A DNA stretch of 64,000 bases. It comes from Floccularia luteovirens. Lineage: Eukaryota; Basidiomycota; Agaricomycetes; Agaricales; Squamanitaceae. Positions 55,150 through 64,000 of this stretch are shown piece after piece. Position numbers and translations under genes: made by a program. The stretch is taken from assembly GCA_009739215.1 (NCBI GenBank), contig VSJF01000003.1:2418001-2482000 (forward strand), given 5' to 3'. The notes below the pieces were generated by a model. That model searched no databases and was not told the origin of the DNA. It was given only the letters and a program-made list of their open reading frames with translations. Each line of letters starts with the position of its first letter. Position 1 is the first letter of the stretch.

Positions 55150-58071
55150 ATGTCCTCAGAATCTCCTCCAACAGGCACGCGCGAAGGAGCTTTCGTTGTG
55201 TTCAAAGGATGGGATATAGCATCTAATGATATTGCTTATTATCCCGCCCTATCTGGGAAAATTGAAGACTTGACGAAGATCGCAATGGGCAGCAAAGGGC
55301 AACTTGTCACCGCCTTTACGTCGGATGGATATATGAAATCGTGTGCAGCCCAGGATTGGAACACATGGACCAAAGCTGAGAAAGATTTATATGTTCGTGT
55401 TGAGTATCCGGGGTGGAAATTTATGCAGGGTAATTTTCCACCATGTATTGTGTTCTGCTTCCGTTAACATGCTGCTCTATTGAAGGGATGGACTCAACTG
55501 GAAACAACATAAGCAGTATTCCAAGCAGTTTCCAGCACAATGTCGCCGCAATGATGACAGAAGTCACGAACTATCTCACTTTCAAGAAAGCATCCCTAGT
55601 CGTGGCTTTCAATACTGAGGGCCTTTTCAAGAACGCAGTTAACAAAACTTTGGAGAAAATTGACTCTACATTCCCATTGGACGGTCTTTACATCCGGACG
55701 GAGTTTCCTGGATATGATTTCTATCCGCAGATGGATAGCCTGACCAAGAATATACAACAGCGCAAAGACCTTAAAGGCAATGTTGCGGCTCTAATCAATG
55801 TCGTCCACCCTAACTACGATGTAGGAGGTTTCAATACTAACGGCTCTATCAAGGCCGACATAGACATTCCCCCAACAACCGCGAGCACAGACTTTACGAC
55901 AGATTTGCAGGGCATCTATGTTCGCATTCAGTGGCCCGATTTCTTGTTCTTCCCCAATATGGATTTTGTGGGTAAAGACCTTGGACAAATCAATAACCAA
56001 ACAGTTAAACAGCTCGTCACGTCGGCACGAGCTGATAATCGTGTTGTCGCATTTACGACAGACGGATGCATGAAGATTGGTTTTGGAGTGGGCCCCGCAG
56101 ATTTCCAGAAACGCTCTTCGTACGCTTATACCGGGTTGTATATAAAAACGGCATCTATCTTTGACGAAAGGCGCCTGGATCATGGGCCTTCCCGGTGGAA
56201 TGGATACTTCGGTGAACGAGATTTTTATGTGTACCTTCTCGTACTCCAAGCCACAGCATTTGCATGGGCAAGGTTTTGTATTCAGGATAAAGACGCCCGA
56301 TCCAGATATCTCGATGCCGTAAAGAAGATTACCGACGAAATATACCATGACTACATTATACAGGCACAAAAGCAACCTAATAACACTCGTTCTCTCTGGA
56401 TGAACGCAGCAGAGCAAGTTCATTTCCTTCGGAGTACTCTCTTACTTGAAATGCGAGAGAAGACGAATGATCTCGGACGTTACATTTCTTTCGGCACGAA
56501 CCCTATTCCGCAAAGTCTCGACGCCCATATAGAGAAATGCGCGGGAGAATTATTTAAGGGCAGGTCGTTCTCTGACCTTCTGCCAGACGAAGCTGCCAAA
56601 GTGATAGAGGCTACAGTACTTTCTGCTGGAGGAACGAATAAGCAGATTACACAATTAATGAAACCCCTCAGCACCTTCGGTCAGGGATGCTTCGCAATCA
56701 GTACAGCATTTTCCATGTTATCTCTCCTCACAGCAAACGAATGGGTACCAGAGATGTCGAAACAGTTTGGATCATGGTCGCTTTCCATTACTGCAGGACG
56801 TCTTGGAACCGGAGTAAGCGCAGTGCTTGGACCCGCAGCTGCCATCCTCGGCGCAATCGCAGCTAGCCTTGCAGCATCCAATGGCCAGAGTGACCTCGCA
56901 CAATATTTCCTCGGTGGGCCAACTCCACTTTCTGCTACCACGATCCTTGGAGAAGACGTACAGAAAGCTGCGGCTCTAAATGTGACAATGTTGACCACTA
57001 TTACCAACGCGAATTTCCTGGTTCATAGAGTGTATGCCGCTCAACTATTGGCTTGTAAAGCAGATAAAAAACTCCTTCCTATTACAACTAAGGTATTAAT
57101 CTCGATGTCCGCCAGGAAGGATGATGGTAGTGGCCCTGCGACAAAACCCGAAGATGGCGGTGATAAAAACGAGACTGGAGATGGGACGAACGATAAACCA
57201 CATAACGACGAAGGATCGGGCGACATTCTTGTCGGCGTTGGTGGGAAGGATCATGATGAAAGCGAAAATGCAGATAACGAGGGAACAGAGGATATTTTTC
57301 TTGGTGTTGGCGACAAGACTGATGAAGAAAGCAAACCTGCAGATAACGAGGGAACGGGGGATATTCTTCTTGGTGTTGGTGACAATAATCATGAGGAGAC
57401 AGGATCGCAGCCTGATAATGGAGACGGGAACAAAGATATCCTGGTGGGTATCCCATCCTCCAATAGCAACACTGCTGTTACCGAGTCTGGTGCAACTGGA
57501 ACTGGAAATGCCAGGACGGGTAATAAACCTTGGGATAGCACGGAAGCTCCTACTGCCGAAAGTGCGGACGACAATGGTAGTACTGCAGGCGAACATGACA
57601 CTGAAACTGAAGGCAAGCACGAAAACGACCATTCACCCAACAATGAGACGGAAAGAGTTGAACCTGGCTCTCCGACTGGTGACAAGCCGACTGAGGGTGG
57701 TATCACCAATCCTGAAGCTGGCGGTAGCCCACCGGGCAGCAGTGAACCAAATACTGAACCTGGTGACAAACCAACGGAAGGTGGTACGACAGATCCTAGA
57801 GAGAAGCCTTCTGGTGGAAATGAAACGGAGCCTGGTAATGGCGATAAACCTAAAGATGGTGATAAGGGTGGTGTGCCGGGTATTGATAAAGTGAGTGGTC
57901 GCTTTCAATTATATCTAAATGATGCTTAACTCGCAATTTAAGATCCTGGCCACCTTTGTTTGGGTTAAAACTGAAACCGATTTTCTACCATACAACGTCG
58001 CTAACCCGAAGGACATGATGGACTTATTGAAGTGGGTCAGCGTTCATCTTCCCAACGAATCTATTTTGTGA
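55150..58071 (+). CDS. Four-module / glycine-zipper family protein, paralog B (long acidic tail)
   Basis: Exons 55150-55429, 55486-57890, 57943-58071; 937 residues in frame. The same architecture as paralog A: module 1 in exon 1 (FKGWDIASNDIAYYPALSG, LYVRVEYPGWKFMQG), then MDSTGNNI, GLYIRTEFPGYDFYPQMD, GIYVRIQWPDFLFFPNMD and ARADNRVVAFTTDG. The helical part has ATAFAWARFCIQDKDAR, and the Gly/Ala-rich hairpin is at about residues 521-559 (GTGVSAVLGPAAAILGAIA). Unlike A it carries about 260 extra residues (57110-57890) rich in Asp, Glu, Gly, Asn and Pro. These include three or four degenerate units of the form D-I-L-V-G-V-G plus an acidic spacer (GTEDIFLGVGDK, GTGDILLGVGDN, KDILVGIP), then GDKPTEGG repeats. 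The last exon encodes FVWVKTETDFLPYNVANPKD. No signal peptide. Confidence 0.8.
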
Positions 58072-59103
58072 ACACGGTTAAATTCTGCTCAAATTTACTT
58101 TGATCTATACATCTCATCCAAAATCGAACTTTTGTACAATTTGTGTATTTTCATTTGTACAGTAACATACAAGCTTCTTGTCAATGAGAACGGCGGCAGT
58201 CTACAATTTGTGTGCCTTTCGGCTGTATTTGCACCGTTGGCGAACGTGGCATGCTGCATTGATTTTGTTATGCACACTCTTCTGGAATAAATAAACCAGG
58301 AACAGACCCCACACTTTCCCCACATTCCTTGACACATGTACTCCAACTCCAAATTACACTGACAGAAATTATGAAAGAACCGCCACCTCAGATGTTCCCT
58401 TCGATGTCTGTGGAATCTATTGGGCCAGATTCGTATCATGATCGCCTCACGCTTTCAAGACTCCATCAGCTTGCTTTAGTGGTCCCAATGTCATACAATA
58501 ACCAGCTCTATTGAGTACACAACCCTAGACCTTCTGTGCGGCCGTGCCACACTCTGTAACTCTCGACGCCATGAATTCCTGTATCTGGCGTAACTTGGGT
58601 GGTATGCGGCTGGTTCACCTGATCTATCCTGACACATGATTCATGTTCCTGGCTATGAAGACCTGGAAACTGATTCTACGTAGAATAAGTAATAAGTAAT
58701 ACAGGATACATATGGTACATTCTTGCCAATGTTTATAATGCGCCGGCCCATATTCTCCTCCGACCATCGGCATCCTCTACCCCCTCCTGGAGTTTGACTC
58801 TCTGATCTTGCAATCACCGCTATAAAGTCTTCTCAGACCCTGATACCCACGCTGTCAATATATACGATCTGCTTCAGATCATATTTAGGCAGATAGACCT
58901 CATCAGAGCACTTGGCATAATTTCTCGAACTTCTGCTTCGAAGTGGTAATATGTCATAAGACTCTCATATAGAAATACGTACATAAAATATGGAGGAGTA
59001 TTCATAACACCCCACTTTTTTGTTTGGACCCGTATAAACTCCCCATATAACAGGTATGCGATCATATCTTTTGTTTAGAAAAGACTAATTCACAGTCAAC
59101 AGT
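58072..59103. promoter_or_regulatory. Promoter-side spacer of paralog C
   Basis: 1.03 kb between paralogs B and C. CAAT followed by TATAAA stands at 58811-58826, about 280 bp before the start codon of C, and could be its core promoter if the leader is long. A segment near 58612-58640 (CACCTGATCTATCCTGACAC) resembles the end of the 41880/44730 repeat, hinting that those repeats derive from family flanks. No gene. Confidence 0.35.
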
Positions 59104-61551
59104 ATGCAGGCTTCACCTCCAGTCGGCGAGCGCAGTGGTGCATTTTTTGTTTTCAAAGGATGGTCCATCCCTGGAAAGGACATTGCATATTATGCTAAAC
59201 TAGCAAAGAAAATACCGGAATTAACTGCCATTGCACTGAAAGGCAGACATCAGATCATCAGCGCTTTTACATCAGATGGATATATGAAAGCATGCGCTGC
59301 TCATGACTGGTCCCGCTGGAAACAAACCGATGGGATTGACTTATACATTCGTGTCGATTATCCTGGTTGGAAGTTTTTACAAGGTTTGTTGCATTGACTT
59401 TGACTTGCGTAAGTAACTGACTGTGCTCAATGAAGGAATGGACTCGCCTGGTAACGATATCGATAGCACCCCAACTGATTACAAGAACAATATCGGTGGC
59501 ATGATAACTGAAGCTACGACATATTTTCCTGCCGAGAAGTCCGCACAAGTTGCGGCATTCACAACAAATGGTTTCTACAAATACAAAGTTAATTCGAAAC
59601 TGCTTAAGCTGGTCCCCAATGGCTTCGTGCTGGATGGTCTTTACGTCCGCACAGAATTCTTCGGATACGACTTTTACCCACAGATAGATTCGAATACCCC
59701 AAACATTACAACACGCAAAAATCTCGTTGATGACGTAACTGCAATTATCGAGGCTGTTGGTACCATCAAAGGAACAGAAGTAGCAGGATTCAATACGGAT
59801 GGCGAGATCAAATCTTCAGTAGACGTTCCACCCAATTCAAAGAACACCAGCTTCACGACAGATACGCAAGGCATATACATACGTACTGAATGGCCAGGTT
59901 TCATATTTCTCCCGTCGATGGACCTTGACGGTTCCAACGTGGGCCAGATTCCAAATGCTCCAGTCGCTCAGCTCATCGCCTCTGCGAGGGCTGATAACCG
60001 CGTTGTCGCCTTCACAACTGATGGTACGATGAAAGGATCCTTTGGCAAAGGTCCTATAGAGTTTAACAAACGCTCGTCGTATCCATATACCGGGTTATAC
60101 GTGAAGCTCGCTGCATTTATTCCTTCGCGGAAGTTCCAGACCATTTCCAACGACGGTAATAAGCTGACCATGACATCCAAAAGTGGTGCCTTGGTTGGTT
60201 CAGGTAGTCCATCGGAGGGCATATCTCATAGTAGTCTCAACGAACTCACGGTTACTTTTGGAGAGAGGGAGTTCAACGGATTCGTCATCGCATTGCAAGC
60301 AACAGCATTTATATGGGCGAGGTACTTTATCACTTGACAGTACCAACCGGCTCAACTACTCGAATGCAGTCAGGAGAGCGACAGATCAGATACACCAGAA
60401 CGCACTAGACGAAATCCAACAGGGTCATAGATCAGCCCAAGAGATATGGATGGAAGCCGCTGAAGCAGCTCATGACATTCGAAACACTCTCCTCATCGAG
60501 ACTCGCAGCAAGACAACTGCACTTGGTTTATCATTTGCAGTAGGACTCAAACCGGATCCTAACCCACTGGAACACTACCTTAATAAGAATTCGAGAGACA
60601 TGTTCGGTGTTGATTATGCGCAGATTGACCGAGTTCTTCACCCAGATTGGCCACAGCAAGTTATGGAGGCGACCGTTAGGTCAGCAGGGAGAGCTAATCC
60701 AAAAATCACAAATATTATGAGACGTTTACGTACCACTGGCCAAGCTGTAGCAGTTATCAGCCTCTCAATATCCATGTATTCAGTTCTGACGGCCAATGAG
60801 TGGCAGGTAGAGCTTTTCAATCAACTGAGCTCTTGGTCACTCTCTATCGTTGCTGGAACCGTCGGATCTGGAGTAGGCGCGATCCTCGGACCCGCTGGAG
60901 CAATCCTAGGAGGAATCGCAGGAGGACTCGCAGCATCCATCGGTGCCCCATCTCTTTCTACCTACTTCTTCGGCGGCTCGTCTACTTTAGCTGCAGCTTC
61001 AATTTTAGAAAATGCACACGAACCAGCCAGTGCTGCAGTCGCGGCTCTAGCCTCTTCATCCGATGCCAATTTCCATGTCCATTATGTCTATGCCAGTGAT
61101 CTACGCGCTTTCAAGGACAACAAGGACCTTTTACCAGCTAAAGCCAAAGCCATGGTGTCTGCTACTCCAATTGTCCCAGAAATTACTGGTACCAGAAGCA
61201 ATAGCCAACCTGCCGGAGTTACCGCAGAATCTGGTGGAAAGAATGAGAACAGTATTCATAACGCGGAGGGTGGGGAAGCTAGAGGGAAGACCACGTTGGA
61301 TGAAAACGAAGTCAGTGAGCAGCCCAATCATGGAGAAGAGGTCAGTATCTCGGTTCTTTGTTCTAGCTTCTCCCATTCACATGTAACAGGTTGTTGCCAC
61401 ATTGGTCTGGGTTAAGACTGCAAACGGCTTTTTACCTCGCAATGCGGCCAATCCCAAAGATATGATCGAATTGTTAGCATGGGTGAACGTGAATCTGCCC
61501 CCACCTCCGGCAGGTTTGAAACCGGCGGATCTAAATACCAGTGCAGAGTAG
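59104..61551 (+). pseudogene. Four-module / glycine-zipper family, paralog C (single frame break)
   Basis: Exons 59104-59383, 59436-61340, 61390-61551; the sum is 1 modulo 3. Modules 1-4 are clean (FKGWSIPGKDIAYYAKLAKK, LYIRVDYPGWKFLQG, MDSPGND, GLYVRTEFFGYDFYPQ, TEWPGFIFLPSMDLDG, ARADNRVVAFTTDG). The frame runs to TGA at 60335-60337, right after ATAFIWARYFI, exactly where A and B continue with the helical part. The missing part follows in the +1 frame (a large open frame that stays open to 61415 without splicing), with SWSLSIVAGTVGSGVGAIL and GPAGAILGGIAGGLAASIG as the glycine hairpin, and the last exon has LVWVKTANGFLPRNAANPKD. No other damage is seen. It could be inactivation, sequence error or, less likely, a translated frameshift. 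As written, it makes only the four-module domain. Confidence 0.72.
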
Positions 61552-61767
61552 ACGTTCATACAAATGACTTGAGTGTGGGAAGTGTCACATTAATGTCGAT
61601 GGGTATTACAGAATGGTTGTTGTATCTAGAGTATACGTGTGATATATAGAGGAGGTTGTGTGGTAGTCCTGTGTGCGAGATACTAAGCAGTTTATATATA
61701 TGACACCGACCTGCCTGGCTAATCATTTGTGGTGGGTTGAAGGTACTAATCAGGTCCAGGTGAGATG

Positions 61768-62609
61768 CTATGTTTCCGAAGATGGTTTATCTGTAACATC
61801 GACTTGGGTGTCCTGCACGGAAGTGGGAGCTGTATCTAGGGTTCTGTGGGGAGCGAGTTGGATTCGTGGAAGTTGAAGTGGAGTATCCTGGAATTCAGCC
61901 CAGCCACCCCTTAATCCGATCTCAACTACACGTTCGAGTATTCGCGCAAGTTCGTCATTCCTATGCAGAACGAATAAGTCTCAGTAGAGACTATTTATAG
62001 GGAAGAATAAAGCCTACCGCTGCTTTTCCTCTAAAAGTCGTTCTTCCAAATTCCCTCCAATGCCACTCAAACGTGCACTAAGTTCCCCTACTTGTGCCGT
62101 CAACTCTTCTAGCCGATCGTCCACATCATCACGACGTTTCGATTGATTTCGAGAGGAACGCCACGTCTCCCCGATAATAAGTGACGCGGCAACAGAGAAG
62201 AGGAAGCCTTCAGCCAGGAAGTTTACACCATTTTCGATCGCTCTAAGGACATTGCCGGCTCAGAGCTGAGAGTGGAAGATCAACTAGGGAAGGCATACCT
62301 TGTTTCAGAGAGTGGGCGGATATGTCGTGCTGGCTCTCCTAGGATATTTGTCCGCAGCTTGACCTCGGAGCGATACATAAACTGAGCCAGGTCAACACAG
62401 AATTCACGAAAACGTTGATGTCTGGCAGCGATTTAGAAGAAGTATAATGGCAAACAAATTTGATATACTGTGCTGCTTGCTGCTTTATACGTGTAGCAAG
62501 TGGCTTTGCCACTGTCTGTACATCCAAGTTCAGCATCACATTATAAATTCATTGGAAGGCTAGGAGGACATACACGGATTAGAAGGGTTGCAAGTTTCGT
62601 TGTAGCCAT
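61768..62609 (-). CDS. OPA3: OPA3-like mitochondrial membrane protein
   Basis: Homolog of the optic-atrophy-3 family, small proteins of the mitochondrial membranes. Exons 62609-62574, 62515-62469, 62421-62299, 62242-62018, 61960-61768; 207 residues in frame. Family features: MATTKLATLLIR|TVAKPLATRIKQQAAQ at the N-terminus (amphipathic, targeting-like), HQRFREFCVDLAQFMYRSEV, the conserved IENGVNFLAEGFLFSVAASL segment (likely membrane-associated helix), then WRSSRNQSKRRDDVDDRLEE, a coiled coil (LTAQVGELSARLSG), and a polar C-terminal tail longer than in animals. Each junction is in phase. Confidence 0.88.
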
Positions 62610-63015
62610 CTTGTATTAATGGTTCTGATGACTCCGGAAGTCTAGATAAAGTGGTGAGCACCTCAAGTGCTGGGATTATTCTATGTTATGTATGTCACTT
62701 TAAAAACAAAATTTAAAAACTTGACCGCGTAGGCACTTCGGCATATTGTTTAAATTGAATGCCGGAGCCAAACTCGTCATTACATAAATAGTGACTCAAT
62801 TCCCCGCCGCAGTTTCACCAACCTGATTTTTACGAGTATGAATTGACCTTAGATATTTAGCCAGTACAAGTGAACTACTCAAAAGTCCTTGTACAAAACA
62901 AAGCAAGAGCAGAGCCAATTGACCATCTCCAACAATGGAACTTTACCAAAAATCAATTAAATAGAATAAATTTGCTGCTCTTGCATACAAATAATTTAAG
63001 TATCAATTCGGCTGA
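62610..63015. other. Intergenic between OPA3 and MAK10
   Basis: About 400 bp between two minus-strand genes, holding the OPA3 promoter and the MAK10 3' end. The plus-strand open frame 62870-63172 overlaps the last MAK10 exon and is a shadow. Confidence 0.4.
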
Positions 63016-64000
63016 TCAACTTATAGTAGGATGCATAATGGAAGGAAACCAAGGATGTGACTCTGGATCCCAGTGCAACACGTTCATGTTCGTTATTATC
63101 AAGGAAGACGACAATCCTCGAAGTCGTTCGCATGCTTTTAATAGACCCTCGATCAACTACGGTCGCCATTAGAGTTATTAATGTTATTTATAGCGAGGAT
63201 TAAACGCGACAACTCACATCAACCCGCTCTTGTATCCATGGCTCGGAGAGACCTCCCATTCGAACAGGTTGGAGTAGGTCAGTAAGGATGGTATGTGCAA
63301 AATTAATAGAGTCAGAAGGAGATAAACTCCCATCGTCCTATCAGGAAGTTAAAGGTCAGTTGAACCTGGAATGAAGTATGATCTTACAGTTAAGACGTCA
63401 ACACAGGCCTGCATGAACATAGCAAGCTGGGGGTGTCCCACAGGAGTTATTGTCGCATCATCGTATTCCAGTCTGAAAGCCCATTTGTACCTGCGATAGA
63501 ATGCGGGTCTTACACGATCCCAATTGAAGTGCATTGCTGGAACCATCGCCTACAACTTGAATCTCAACGAAAAGGATTTATTAACAATCAAATTTGACAT
63601 ACTGCGAAGATTGCCTCTGCCATTGCCCGAAGGGCTGTAAGCCAGTGTGATTCAAAAAGCATCTCACTGTACGCCACCGTTCCTAATACAACGATAGTCA
63701 GGTTTAAAAAAAAGTATTTTTTAAATCAGCATGAACAAACCTTTAGGTACGACAGACAATAGACTGTCATAGCAAGCAAGGTGATTATCGACTATATGAA
63801 TAATGTACCAATATGCTAATGGTCTTTCGTCCTTTGCATATAGGTCTAACTGAAAGCCTGAGAGTGTTATGTCTCGCAAGACTGACAATCGCCAAACTAA
63901 AGCGACTTTCGGAAGTTGGACTATGATGTGATTCACAGGCAAATCCTTCTAGGGAAGATTTTAGAATCTATTCTAGGACTATATGCGGAAGAATTCAGTT
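63016..64000 (-). CDS. MAK10: NAA35/Mak10, NatC N-acetyltransferase auxiliary subunit (C-terminal part)
   Basis: Ribosome-anchoring subunit of the NatC N-terminal acetyltransferase. The gene enters from the right edge. Exons seen: 63948-63741, 63682-63603, 63549-63388, 63337-63218, 63156-63016; the last 237 residues in frame. Signatures: LRDITLSGFQLDLYAKDERP followed by AYWYIIHIV, HWLTALRAMAEAIF, WDRVRPAFYRRYKWAF, GHPQLAMFMQACVDVL, and the terminal block HWDPESHPWFPSI that corresponds to the conserved H-x-x-FP end of NAA35. The sequence 63949-64000 looks like intron, with its donor outside the window. The upstream part, including the Naa30-binding N-terminus, is not visible. Confidence 0.85.

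Noticed and set aside
57096..57769. Long minus-strand open frames (178 and 126 codons) opposite the tail of paralog B
   Set aside because: They mirror the low-complexity repeat of the plus-strand exon, have no domain, and the plus-strand gene is well supported by splice phase and paralogs.
57121..57894. A 257-codon plus-strand frame in the +1 phase of paralog B
   Set aside because: It lies inside a coding exon conserved in phase on both sides. Its composition (Lys, Arg, Met and Thr runs) is what a shifted acidic repeat gives.
60183..60337. An independent downstream gene starting at 60183 within paralog C
   Set aside because: Its first 50 codons are the shifted reading of module 4. Homology to A and B begins only after the frame break.
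1..64000. tRNA or rRNA genes, CRISPR arrays, intact transposons
   Set aside because: No A-box/B-box pair, no rRNA-like conserved stretch, no regular spacer array, and no transposase or reverse transcriptase frame was recognised by eye. A tRNA or repeat scan could still find something missed.

Overview
The window is a piece of a filamentous fungal nuclear genome, almost certainly an agaricomycete (mushroom-forming basidiomycete). The genes are densely split by 45-70 bp GT-AG introns, with many very short exons. Several proteins have mushroom-type features: BTB proteins, an I66-like protease inhibitor, kinase-like relics, a GH12, a PL14-like protein and a GH5 ergosteryl-glucosidase-like enzyme. 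No rRNA, tRNA, CRISPR array or intact transposon was recognised. Exon coordinates were worked out by hand from splice sites, reading phase and remembered family motifs. No alignment or database search was run.

Left part (1-37.4 kb), mostly conserved single-copy genes: Hos2/HDAC3-type histone deacetylase (-, cut by the window edge); Per1/PGAP3 GPI-remodelling lipase (+, two frame lesions); GH12 endoglucanase (+, one lesion); glutamate 5-kinase (+); a small membrane protein (-); Mn/Fe superoxide dismutase (-); a BTB protein (-) followed by a kinase-like relic and a decayed second BTB copy; ribose-phosphate pyrophosphokinase (+); two tandem DOPA-dioxygenase-like genes (-); a Pol I A34.5-like gene (+, several lesions); Ada3/Ngg1 of SAGA (-); an SLC41/MgtE Mg2+ transporter (+); a PL14-like secreted protein (-); a serine carboxypeptidase relic (-); a TPR-CCCH-triple-module protein (-); THI20-type HMP(-P) kinase/TenA (+); and NTH1 endonuclease III (-).

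Right part (38-61.6 kb), an accessory region built around three paralogs of a family I do not recognise (38012-40298, 55150-58071, 59104-61551). Each has four repeated modules of about 70-80 residues, a helical region, a glycine-rich hydrophobic hairpin and a separate conserved C-terminal exon. Two further C-terminal relics lie between them. The same interval holds an I66-like inhibitor gene, a GH5_12-type glycosidase with a C-terminal CaaX-like motif, a kinase-like pseudogene, diverged direct repeats and a minisatellite. This is the best candidate here for an undescribed system, possibly membrane-active defence or allorecognition proteins, but that function is inference.

Right edge: OPA3-like mitochondrial protein (-) and the C-terminal half of NAA35/Mak10 of the NatC acetyltransferase (-, 5' part outside the window).

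A recurring oddity is that otherwise well-preserved genes carry isolated small indels, mostly one extra base. This points either to sequence error or to recent inactivation, and it should be settled before any of these genes is called a pseudogene.
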